From the NCBI RefSeq assembly GCF_000247695.1, contig NW_004624732.1, positions 24,538,218 through 24,602,217 on the forward strand: a stretch of 64,000 bases of DNA. The letters run 5' to 3'. The DNA is from Heterocephalus glaber. Its lineage: Eukaryota > Chordata > Mammalia > Rodentia > Bathyergidae. Shown here in pieces: positions 55,036 to 64,000 of this stretch. Both the position numbers and the translations under genes were made by a program. Below the pieces are notes generated by a model that worked only from the letters and a program-made list of their open reading frames with translations, made no database searches and was not told the origin of the DNA. Every line of letters begins with the position of its first letter. The stretch's first letter is position 1.

Positions 55036-55289
55036 AATGGGCCACGCCTATGGGACTTAAGGGACTTGAGTGGCCAGCCTTGTTTATGCTCACCACAGTG
55101 CTTCCGGCCTGCTCTCTGTCTGCACCTCTGGCTGTCACGGGGCAGAGGGGAGCCTACCAGCACGGCCGCACCATTTGAGGTGATGTAGGTACTGTGTGCA
55201 CTTGGTGGCTGCCCATGGGGAGCATTGTGCAGCTCCCTTCCCGCCAATCACTTCTTCCCTAGATCTCCTGGCTGCCAGAGAACTCCTGA
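55036..55289. other. No recognised feature
   Basis: No nameable content. Confidence 0.4.
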
Positions 55290-55735
55290 GTCAGGTGGCT
55301 CCCTGTTTCCCACTCCAAGCTTCAAAGATTTCCCAGCCCACTTTGAATGCCATCTGGCTTCCCCTCCAGCCTCATCTCTTGCCCTCTCCCACTCACCATG
55401 TTGCAGCCACACCAGGTCTCAGGGCCTTTGCACATACACTCTTTCCTTAGCTTTTCGAAAGACTGAGCCTCATGTTCCCTGTTTCTCCTTGGAAAGCCCT
55501 CTGTTGACCATCTATTTAAACTCTTCTCACCCAGACCATATTTCTGTCTCAAAGTCTGTTCCTCTTCTTTCTAGCCTCCAAATATAGCTGTGAGTGAAGC
55601 TTTCATTTACTGTTCTGCTCACTGCTCCCCACAGAACTATGCTCTCCCCAAAGGCAGGGGCCATTCCTGTTTTATTGCCAAAGTGTGCCTAGTGTCTCAA
55701 GCAGTGCCTGGCACAAAATGGGCATCAATAATTTG
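55290..55735 (+). repeat. L2 LINE, long 3' segment
   Basis: 'ctcagggcctttgcacatacactctttcctt', 'gttcctcttc'-like text, 'aaggcaggggccattcctgttttattgcc' and 'agcagtgcctggcacaaaatgggcatcaata' give a continuous L2 3' order across about 440 bases. Confidence 0.85.
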
Positions 55736-55862
55736 GAGCCAGAGGAAACAGAATTAAAACCAAAACAAAATATTGTTGCAGCTCAACTTTGGGACTAATT
55801 GGGAAATGAACATTTTGGAAGATGGAGATAAAAATATCAGTTTTATTAAGAAAAGACTGGGC
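55736..55862. promoter_or_regulatory. Candidate conserved non-coding element, weak
   Basis: AT-leaning and repeat-free: AATTAAAACC, ATATTGTTGC, GACTAATTGGG, AAAATATCAG. Short. Confidence 0.3.
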
Positions 55863-56804
55863 TGGAGAGTATGGCTCAATATGTGACAGTAACACGACGA
55901 GCCTCCCAAGTGGACTCAGCCCTCAGTTGGTGGCAGCTGTAAACAGCTCAGCCACATGCTGAGGGTGTTGGGAGGCAGGTGGCCTGCTCCTCTCTGCAAG
56001 TGAGAAGTAAGGGGTGAAGCAGAAGGCTGGGGCCAGGGACTGGGGAGCAGAGAGGGTAGCCATAGAGGCTGCACAGGGAGACTGTGAAGACCAGCTACAG
56101 TGGGGTGGCAGGTTGGTCAATGAGGCTCAGGTGCAGGGGTTCCTGGAGGAGGTGCCAGGTGCCCAGGGGACACAATCCATGAGGGTGGGAGGTTAACCCA
56201 ACTCCAAGCATGTGGTAATGCAGACCTGGCCCTGGGGCCAACAGCAAGGCTCAGGGGCCCTGTCCCAGCCCTCTTGGCACCTGGAAAGCCTAGCTCCTTC
56301 CTTCTACCGATCATGGGACCGGCCACATCCCTCTCTTTCCCAATTGGATATTTCCGAGAGATCAGGCTCTCTGATTAGGGGATTGAATCAGGGGAGGATT
56401 AGAAGGGCTAAAGGCACAATATCTACTAAACTGTGACAGAGGATGGAGCGAGGGCTGTTTACAAACAAAGAAGTAGGAAGTTGGGCTGAAGAAGAGTCAG
56501 CCTGAGTCACACTTCACTCAGAAAGACAGAAATGGCCACACTGGTATCCACACACATGTGCGCTCATGTGCCCAAGTTCATGCCAGTAGGTGTTTAGAAG
56601 GGATTTAGAATAAACACAGTGCATATTTATGAGGGCACACAGAGAAAGCACACATATACAGGGTTTTGTAATGTGGATTATAGACGAATACTCCCATAGT
56701 ACATGTGAACACATTCTATCTCCACATGGGATGGATTTAGTACGTATGGATCCACATATCAGAGCTGATCTGCCTACTTATGCATAGGGGGTATAGATAT
56801 TGCC
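55863..56804. other. No recognised gene; GGATTA-like cluster at 56373-56401
   Basis: Starts with a possible decayed ID remnant ('gggctggagagtatggctcaat'). At 56373-56401 GATTA, GGATT and GGATTA occur within 30 bases, compatible with OTX/PITX-type sites. Otherwise nothing nameable. Confidence 0.35.
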
Positions 56805-56845
56805 TGTGTGTGTGTGCGTGCATGTGTGTGTGTATGTGTGTGTCC
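56805..56845. repeat. (GT)n microsatellite, interrupted
   Basis: GT run with CGTGCATG and TATG interruptions. Confidence 0.9.
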
Positions 56846-58384
56846 AGCCACTTCCACACAGAGCCTGAGTACATACAGGGCTTGCACACAGATTTAACAT
56901 TAAGGTCCATGTATGACAACACACCCACATAAAGTGTCACCTTGTGCTGTGTGCATGCACTCCACAAATGGCATATCCAGTATCAGGCATGTGAATGCAG
57001 AGCTGCTGAAGCATGTCCTGTGTCTCCATGTGTGTTTGTGACCTGGAATCAATCCAGAAAGGAAGATATATCAGAACCCACTGCTCCCTGAGCAGTTTTG
57101 CAGGACTGTGTGGCCAGCCCCCTTCCACCTGAAGGGGTAACATGGGATTTACCAGAAAGGTTGTAAACAATGTATCTTCTCTCCTCGGCAACCACCCTCA
57201 TGAATCAGCAGGTTCCCATCTAGGAGCAGGTGGTGGTGTCACTGCCGGAAGGAACAATGAGTTCCACATGGGACCCTAGACTAGACGGAAGCCCGTGTCT
57301 ATAGTAGGAAGCAGCCCTTAACACAGAGGAGGACTTTCTGGGGCTGGTGACAGCACAGTCCGGCTTGCTCCAGGCTGCTGAATCACAGCTGGTCACACCC
57401 AGCAAGGACATAGGCCCCTGGCTGCAAGACCTTGGCTGCCAAGGCCAGGGAACCCTACTGCTGGCCTTCTCCATGGCCCCAAGCTAACCTCCAAGGATCC
57501 CACATTTAGCAGCTCACGAGCTGTTTCCCATGAAACCCATCAGATGGAGGGACTATACTTGGACCATGGCGCTGCCCTGTCCATGGGAGTATCCCGGGGT
57601 GAGGCACCGATGTGGGACTCTTGGGTGTGAGATGACCACCACTCTTCCAGACTCAGCACTATCAGCAAAACTGGCCCTGGTCTTCCTAAGACAGAGCCTG
57701 GGGCCGCACCATCCCTGGGCACTCCCTGTCAGAGCCCCAAGCCCAGCCTTAACTCTGAGGAACAGACCCAGCCAGCGAGGAAGGGAACATGGGCTTTGGG
57801 TGTTGTCTGTCCTGAATCTGCCTCCTCCCCTGTAACCTGTCTCTGAGTGAGTGGCTTTAGGGTTTCCAAATCCCACTTCTCCAATCTACAAAAAGGCACC
57901 TGTCTCGGGGATTGGTGGAAAAAGTAAACAGCATCATTATGTTGAAAGTGATTACTTCACCAATTGTGAAGCCTTATGTGAATCCTACCTTGTTTCCTAG
58001 AAAATAAGACCTACCTGGAAAATAATCAGCCTTAAAATCTAGAGATCAAAAATGCCAGCCCTAATTAGCCCATCTTTGCCTTCCCTGCCTTACAGAGGAG
58101 CCACTGCACAGGAGAGGGCACTACTAGGGACAGCTAGGTCTTATTCTTCTTTTTAATTTGGGACATATCAGATGTGGCAGATTATTACACAAATGCTCCC
58201 CTTAATGCCACCCATGCCCCTGTAGGGCCTCCTACACTGACTCTGGCCTTGGCCCTGTGGCTCATGTGGATAATTTGACATCAGCCAAGGTGATGCAAGT
58301 GGAAGTTGGATAAGCACTTGCCACTGGGGCTGGTCCTGTGATGGTGCTGCTGCTTCTAAGTGAGAATCTGGGCTGTCTTGCTGG
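56846..58384. other. No recognised gene
   Basis: About 1.5 kb. A MIR-like fragment may lie at 57835-57925. 'agaaaataagacctacctggaaaataatc' at about 58000 is a small repeated motif found in some DNA transposons. Frames at 57530-57876 overlap on both strands. Confidence 0.4.
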
Positions 58385-58612
58385 GGAACCCTGCAGAGGT
58401 GAACTGAGCATGCCTGCCCACAGCTGTAGCTAGGTCCCAGGCAGGAAAGAGTCCATCGCGGATCCTCAGGCCAGCTGAGCTACAGTAGACCTGAGTGAAT
58501 GAGCCTGGCAGGTCCTGCTCTAGCTGCAGAATCATCAACAAATCAGTAGTTGAAGTCTGTTTGGGGTCATCTGTTACTTGACAACTGGTGACTGATACAC
58601 AGGATAGCACTG
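58385..58612 (+). mobile_element. Ancient LTR 3' part
   Basis: 'cggatcctcaggccagctgagctac', 'gctgcagaatcatcaacaaatc' and 'catctgttacttgacaactggtgactgatac' resemble the 3' third of an old LTR. Diverged. Confidence 0.45.
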
Positions 58613-59522
58613 TCTTTGCCCAGAGTTAGAGAGAAAGAGAGAGAGGGGAGGAATGGCCCAACACAGATTCTCCTGTGAGTCCTATGTCTGTCTATTCCAT
58701 ACAGCCTGAAGCTTCAAGGGCCCTGGGGGGTGCTGATTGGTTTGGAAGGGGACTCTCAACAGTACCCAGGAAGAATCATGACCAGTATTGCTATTGCAGA
58801 ATACTGGGAAGGAGGAGAGCTCACAAGGCAGGGAGAGGGCTCAAGTTGTGAGGACAGAGGGCACTGGAGTCAGAGTCTGACTCTGGCCTTGGCTTATTTT
58901 GTACCTTTCATTGCTTAATTTGGAGGGCCTCAGTAAGATAGGCATTGTGTGCCCTCCTGCCAAGGCTGCTGTAGGCTTATAAGAAGTGTCCAGTATAAAT
59001 GCCCTGGGAGCATGAAGGAAGTGCACAGGTGTTCCAAAGAACACACCAGTCCTCCAGGGTTCTTAAAGATTGGAGACATTTGGGTCAAGTAGGTATAACG
59101 GAAGGACAGGGTCTCATGCAAAGGGGGATTCTGGGGAAGGAAGAGGGCAGGCCTGGCCTGAGGCCTGCTTTCTGTCTGTCCAACCAGAGGGCCTGGTACA
59201 AAGGCAATTGCATTTTCTCAGAGGTATTGCTGATCCCAGGACCCTTGACCCTGATGGCCAGAATGTGTGACCACACCCTGTTCACCTTTGATGACTGACC
59301 TATGGCCAAGAGGTCAGGGATGAACATCAAAAAGCTTCACTTCCCACAGGCTTGCCAGCCCTGAAGTCCTAGTCAACCACATCTGAGCCCAGGACCAGGC
59401 CTGGGAGTGGGGAGCAGATGCCCAAACTCCCTCAGACTTGGCTTCTTTATGTTCTCCCAACTCCTGCCACATGGAATGGCCAGTGGTAGCGAGCATCTAT
59501 CATTGTCAGCAACATCATTAAT
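58613..59522. other. No recognised gene
   Basis: About 910 bases. A short GAGA-rich tract lies at 58629-58648. No exon or named repeat. Confidence 0.4.
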
Positions 59523-59960
59523 CTGGTTACTGTATCAGTTTCTCAGGGTTGCTATAACCAAGTGCCATGAATTGGGTGGCTTCAAACAATAGAAATGTTT
59601 TAAAAATTATGAGCTGGGGGTAGAGTGAACGCTTAGTGTGTGTGAGGCACTGGGTTCAATCCCCAGCACCAACAAGACAAAACAGACAAACAACAGAAAT
59701 TTATTTTCTCACTGTTCTGGAGGCCCAGAATCAGGTAGGCAGAGCCATGCTCCCTTTGAGGCTGGGTAGAAGGCTTCCTAGCTTCTAGAAGGCCATGGTC
59801 ACGTGGCCTTCTTCTCGAGGGTCTGTCCCTGTGTGTTTTTTCCTTTTCTTATATAGACATAGGTCATGTTGAATTAAGAGCCCACCCTTCCAGAAGGATT
59901 TACTCATCTTTACTTGATTACATCTGCAAAGATTTCCAACACATATTTAGTAAAACTGTG
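59523..59960 (-). mobile_element. MLT1-class LTR, antisense, split by an ID SINE
   Basis: 'gtatcagtttctcagggttgctataaccaagtgcca' then, after the SINE, 'aaatttattttctcactgttctggaggccc', 'ccatgctccctttgaggctg', 'catggtcacgtggccttctt' and 'gattacatctgcaaagatttcc'. Standard antisense order. Confidence 0.88.
59607..59688 (+). mobile_element. ID-type SINE with target-site duplication
   Basis: 'gagctgggggtagagtgaacgc' and 'gggttcaatccccagcacc' with an A-rich tail. Flanks AACAATAGAAATGTT at 59585 and AACAACAGAAATTTA at 59689 are the duplication. Confidence 0.92.
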
Positions 59961-59999
59961 TTCAACGCTTCTCTACGGCAAGCCAAATCTCAATATTAT

Positions 60000-60360
60000 A
60001 ATAATAAAGGGTTTATTTGCCCCAGGGACAGTTCTACAAATTTGACATATGTTAATGGACTTGCTCCCAGAGGGGGCAGTCACCAATTGGAAGACATGTA
60101 TCATTTTGCAAAAGACCCTTGAAAGGAGATACAAGGTGGCAGCTTGGGGATGGCCCACGTTGGAGGTGAGGGCCACATTTGGGAGTAGAAGGGCCTGCGG
60201 TTTGCCCACCTCTAGCTGTGACTGCCCCACTGCCATGCCAGATGTCTCCAGGAGATGGCCTGTGGTCAGCCTGGAGGCCAGAGCAGCACTGATCTCCTGC
60301 CCTCCCCCTCGGACAGGGATTTCACACCCAGGAAAATAATTTCCTGGTAAGGAGATTAGA
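60000..60360. promoter_or_regulatory. Candidate conserved element with CTCF-like core
   Basis: Repeat-free. GTTTATTTGCCC near 60011, TATGTTAATGG near 60048, then CCCAGAGGGGGCAG at 60066-60079, whose AG-GGGGCAG part fits the CTCF core AGRKGGCRS. ACCAATTGG at 60082-60090 follows; GGAAAATAATTTCC near 60333 is a palindrome. Possible enhancer or insulator. Confidence 0.45.
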
Positions 60361-60439
60361 AGGCATCTCTGCTCTCGGGAACAGGATGGGGCTGAGTGAG
60401 ACAGGAGAGGAACAGCAGGAGAGGCCGGGGGGCAGGCAG

Positions 60440-60665
60440 GGGCTCGGGAGGAAGTGTCACTGTCAATCAGGGCGCTGACCCATCTAATCCAGCCTCCCGG
60501 CTCTTCTGATCCAAGGGACAGATGCCGGGTAAAAAGGTGCAAACTCAGAGGGCCTGGTCCTCCCTGCAGGCCTGCAATACGGGCTCCTCTGTGGAGAGCT
60601 AGCTTAATCTTGCCAAGAAATAAGCTGTCCAAAAGGTGCTCTCTTTGGCTCCTGTGCACTTCCGC
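60440..60665. promoter_or_regulatory. Candidate conserved non-coding element
   Basis: 'cactgtcaatcagggcgctgacccatctaatcc' contains TGTCAATCA (PBX/MEIS-like) at about 60460 and CTAATCC (OTX/PITX-like) at about 60484; 'gggtaaaaaggtgcaaactc' follows near 60526. No coding domain. Frame 59973-60659 minus is an accidental long frame of 228 codons across this block. Confidence 0.4.
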
Positions 60666-60993
60666 TGTGCCTCACATGCAGTGCTGCAGTCCTTAATGCC
60701 AGGGGGAACAAATTCTCTTCATTCGGAGTGTCCTGCACTTGGCAGGGGCTACGATCAAGCACCAAGTCAAAGAGAAGTGGTTGCAGATCTTGCTTGTATC
60801 TTACTGTGTCCCCTTCCAGCCATGCCCCTACAGTGAAGTTTACATCTCAACACCGCTCCCTTCATGCAATCCTCTTCAGTTCCACTCTACACAGCTGGTT
60901 GGTTCAATTCTCCAGCCTCTGCAGATGCCAGCAAAATTGGCCAGCTGCCCTTGAGCATTGACTATCAAAAGAGCCCACCAAGAAGACCAGCGG
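60666..60993. other. No recognised feature
   Basis: About 330 bases with nothing nameable. Confidence 0.4.
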
Positions 60994-61330
60994 TACAATC
61001 AGTCCCCAACTTACAATTTGTCATTTCATGATGGTGCAAAAGTGATTCCTATTCAGTCGAAACAATAGTTTAAATTTTGATCGTTTCCCAGGCTAGTGCT
61101 GTGCAGCCGGATCCCCTTTCACAAGGTTAGACAGCAGCAGTGACCACCACTCCCAGTCTCCCACCCCCATCAGGAGGGGAGACACCAACACTCTCTGGGG
61201 TGCTGTGTGGCTGAGCATGGATGCTCTGCACATTAGGTGGATTCAGTGCATTCTTGACTTACAATATTTTCAAGTTGTGATGAATTTATTGAGATGTAAT
61301 TTCACTGTGAGTCAAAGAACATCTGTATTT
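60994..61330. repeat. Tigger-type (TcMar) DNA transposon relic, copy 2
   Basis: 'caatcagtccccaacttacaatttgtcatttcatgatggtgcaaaagtgattcctattcagt', 'attttgatcgtttcccaggctagtgctg' and right end 'cttgacttacaatattttcaagttgtgatgaatttattg', 'catctgta'. Same family as 19899-20212, here with both ends preserved. Confidence 0.75.
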
Positions 61331-61332
61331 GC

Positions 61333-61632
61333 TAGGACTGAGTTGTGTCCCTTTCCTGATTCATGTACGTAACCTCTGACCTTCATGGTCCAATTAGTGC
61401 ACATATAAGAAGAGACTCTTGAGGCCCCCCCCCCGCCCCAGAGGTCATGTGAACACACAGAGAGATGGTGGCCATTTCTAAGCCAGGAAGCGTCTTCAGC
61501 AGAACCCCACCATGCTGACTGTCCCCTCTCTGGGGACCTCCAGCCTCCAGAGCTGTGAAAAGATCAGCATCTGTTGTGTAAGCCCTGAGTCAGTAGTACT
61601 TTGTTATGGCAGCCTGAGCTGACTAATTCATG
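61333..61632 (+). mobile_element. MLT1 LTR (ERVL-MaLR)
   Basis: 'aggactgagttgtgtccc' start, 'aagaagagactctt', 'ggggacctccagcctccagagctgtg', 'gtactttgttatggcagcctgagctgactaat' end. A run of nine C at about 61426-61434 lies inside. Confidence 0.88.
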
Positions 61633-61828
61633 TCCCTCTCATAATAGTGTTAGGAGAATTAAATAGGTCATATATAAAGTGCTCTTAGAGCCAGCCTAGT
61701 GTGTGGTAACCAACACGTGGACTTCCACTATGAGTGACATTTTCTGTGGACAGCACCATGGTCCTGGATAAAACTAGAGTATGTCTTTGCCTTTTTCTGC
61801 CATCTTCTGTTCCAATTCCCTAGAGACT

Positions 61829-61831
<3 letters not shown>

Positions 61832-61879
<48 letters not shown>

Positions 61880-61882
61880 CCA
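61832..61882. repeat. (CA)n microsatellite
   Basis: About 20 CA units, nearly pure, ending in CACGCACACAC. Confidence 0.95.
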
Positions 61883-62472
61883 TCACTCACTCAGCCTTCA
61901 GCACATTTGCTTTTCACCCCTGTTCTCCAAGTGTTCAAAGTGGAGGAGGCACCCAGGCAACAGCATAGCTGGTGACTGGGATTGCTCTGATGGAGTTGGG
62001 AGCACCTGAGGAGGGGGCTCCCTGGAAGAAGTGGCACTTCTATACCATGAGGACAAGTAGGATTTCCCGAGGAAAGAAGTCATGAAGGCTACTCCAGGGA
62101 GAGGGCAAACTTCAGTGTTCAGGGGTCCCCAAGGTCACCAAGAATCCCCAGCAGAGTCCTAGCAAGTGGCAGATCCTCATCTGATGTATACTCCCACTGA
62201 CCTAGGCCATGATGGACACTGTGACTGCTCTTGCTCCAACCCACTCAAATAACAAAGATGTGATATCAGGGTTTGGAGGTTCTTGTGACAGCTCATGTCT
62301 CCCCTAGTCTCCTCATAACCATGGGGAGGTATTTGAGGCAGGTCCTTGTGGGGGTGTCCCTGAGTCACCTGCTACCTCCTCTGGGTGGCCCACAGCTTCG
62401 GGCATCAGTCTACCAGCTAGCAGCTTCCTGAGAGCCACCCAGGATGGACTTCTCTCAAAATGGCCAGGATAG
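61883..62472. other. No recognised feature
   Basis: About 590 bases; short overlapping frames only. Confidence 0.4.
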
Positions 62473-62557
62473 GGCTGAGGATTTAGCTCAGTGGCACTGA
62501 GCCTGCCTTGAAAGTGCAAGGTCTTGAGTTCGATCCTTGCTACCAAAAAAAAAAGTG
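62473..62557 (+). mobile_element. ID-type SINE with perfect target-site duplication
   Basis: 'gggctgaggatttagctcagtgg' and 'gagttcgatccttgctacc' followed by a ten-A tail. Flanks CCAGGATAG at 62464-62472 and 62559-62567 match exactly. Confidence 0.93.
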
Positions 62558-63069
62558 TCCAGGATAGAGTCCAGAGAGAGGTCATCAGGTAGACATGGGA
62601 AGGGGGGGACAGGCCTTCATGGGAGAGCCCTTTGTTCCTACAGCCTCACTCACTCTCACCTGGAGTGTAAGGTCGGGACAGCTGGCCATGCCCAAGGATG
62701 CTGAGTCAGAACAGTTGCTTGTCCGAGGTTACAGTAGGGCTCAGTTTCTAGAGTCCTGTGCTCAGCCATGCCCCTCAGTCAAGTGAGTGGAAGGATGAAC
62801 TGTAGCGTAAATAGCCTCTTGTCTGGCCAGGAAAAGAGGGGCAAGTGAATAATAGATCCGCCTGGGGTGGGGCATTGGGGGTCAGTACCCCTGCTGAAAA
62901 GCCTCAGAGGGGAGATCCTTGGGCCCAAAGGAGATGACCACACCAAGGCCTCCAAACTCCTTCATGTGCAGGGCAGGAGGCAGCCAGGGACCACTCAGGC
63001 TCACACTCAAATGGTGTTGGGATGACACAGTGGTCTCCAAGTGCAGCTGAGGGATGAAACAGACCTAAG
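62558..63069. other. No recognised feature
   Basis: About 510 bases with no nameable content. Confidence 0.4.
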
Positions 63070-63240
63070 CACACTCCTCTATCCTGTCTAGCTCTGCCAC
63101 TTAAGAGCTATGACCTTAGCAAAGATCTTGGCCTCCTAAGACTGCTTCTCCTCTGTGAATTAGTGATGCATATCCTTTTACAGAGGTTCTAGGGTTTTGA
63201 GTAAGACTGTGGATGTAAAGTGTCTAGCAAAGCGTATGGC
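63070..63240 (+). repeat. MIR SINE
   Basis: 'tagctctgccacttaagagctatgaccttagcaaagatcttggcctcc' and 'gagtaagactgtggatgtaaagtgtctagc' bracket a near full-length MIR. Confidence 0.8.
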
Positions 63241-63354
63241 CTCCTGGAGGGTATCAGGAATCTCCCTTCCTTCTGTTCTTTGTTATTGCTGTATCTTCTG
63301 TGAGTGGCTGCAGCCTGGAGCTAGGACATACCAGCAACTGGAAGGCATCAAGCG

Positions 63355-63725
63355 AGGCTCTGGCTGCAGTTGGAGATTGTTTCCCAGCTTCCCTCGCAGA
63401 GTAGTGTGGCCATATAACTAACTGCTGGCTAATAGGAAGTGCCATGTGGCAGCCTCAGGAACTTATGTTCAGAGACAGCTATATGCCTTTACCTCTTCCT
63501 CCAATCTCGTCCTTTCTCCAGAGGATGATGGTTGGAACAGGCATCTTGACATGAGGTTTCCTTGGGAATGGAGGCCACACATGGTACAGCAACAAGCTAG
63601 AAGAAATCTGGACTCTGTGGAGCCCTGGACCACCTCCTGTGGACTCTTATGTGTCAGAGAATTCAATTTCTATTTTGCCTAAGCATTTTTATTTCGGTCT
63701 CTTTTACTGGTAGCCAAAACTTACA
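63355..63725 (+). mobile_element. Ancient LTR
   Basis: 'cccagcttccctcgcagagtagtgtggccatataactaa', 'ctggctaataggaagtgccatg', 'acagcaacaagctagaagaaatctggac', 'gtggagccctggaccacc' and 'atttttatttcggtctcttttactg' follow the order of a common mammalian LTR that ends in a splice-like polyadenylation zone. Family not named. Confidence 0.65.
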
Positions 63726-63864
63726 AGTTACTTGGCCAAAGGCTGCATGGTCTGCATTCAAAATACAAGGTGTGTGAAAATGACATCAGGCCCTTGCTTC
63801 TATGTATGAGCCTTGTGACTATACTTCACACACATTGCTGGTGACCTAAAAAAAACCCTCAGGT

Positions 63865-64000
63865 AGGTATGGTGTGCACACTTACATTTGTGTGCCTGTG
63901 CGCATGCATGTGCTTGTGTGTTTGCATCCCGTGTACATGCATGTGCACCAGTGCATTAGCATGCACGTGACCACTCACATGCTCGTGTGTGCATGTTACA
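63865..64000. repeat. GT/TGCATG-rich degenerate tract
   Basis: Repeated GTGCATG, CATGTGC and GTGTG words with no fixed period up to the window edge. Resembles 53890-54095 in composition. Confidence 0.75.

Noticed and set aside
59973..60659. A 228-codon minus-strand frame
   Set aside because: No known domain and no supporting splice or promoter context. It spans two regulatory-looking blocks with motif density unlike coding sequence.
1..64000. A bacterial, viral or plasmid system
   Set aside because: Repeat content, CpG depletion outside islands and lack of dense coding are those of mammalian nuclear DNA.

Overview
The window reads as mammalian nuclear DNA, most likely from a rodent and plausibly from the squirrel-related clade. 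The evidence is the repeat content. There are at least five clear tRNA-derived ID-type SINEs, several with intact target-site duplications. A composite SINE at about 28981-29120 joins an A-rich left arm to an ID-like right arm, a layout I associate with sciurids. There are also many rodent-style ERVL-MaLR LTRs. Ancient mammal-wide MIR, L2, MLT1, MER5A, MER20 and Tigger relics lie underneath. The species call is inference; rodent is firmer than squirrel.

I found no protein-coding exon, tRNA, rRNA or recognisable processed pseudogene of a host gene. The long open frames are short, overlap each other on both strands, are proline/serine-rich or read through repeats, and match no family I know. 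The one protein-like signal is a decayed transposase C-terminus at about 49697-49879. The window is therefore intergenic or deep-intronic.

Layout: 1-3.3 kb is repeats plus a locally duplicated module. A CpG island at 3.39-4.08 kb encloses an AT-rich homeodomain/POU-motif core. 5.4-7.5 kb is LINE-derived. 9.3-10.4 kb holds a near-identical 150-bp duplicated block. A second CpG-rich conserved-looking element lies at 12.98-13.36 kb. 14.6-17.4 kb is LTRs and SINEs. 19.5-21.1 kb holds another duplicated module flanking a Tigger copy. A third GC-rich regulatory-looking block is at 25.8-26.35 kb. 28.9-35.2 kb is very dense in LTRs and DNA transposons, with a POU/SOX-motif element at 29.95-30.13 kb inside it. 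36-46 kb alternates MIR/L2/LTR with candidate conserved elements, the largest at 44.04-44.52 kb beside a Z-DNA-prone tract. 49.7-51.3 kb is a nested mariner/L1/MITE complex. 53.9 kb is a degenerate GT minisatellite. 59.5-61.6 kb holds an LTR split by an ID SINE, a conserved-looking block with a CTCF-like core, a Tigger-type relic and an MLT1 LTR.

The best biological reading, which is inference, is part of the regulatory domain of a developmental gene lying outside the window: about ten non-repetitive segments rich in homeodomain, POU, SOX and T-box-like motifs, three of them in CpG-rich settings. Conservation could not be tested here. I see no sign of a new coding system.
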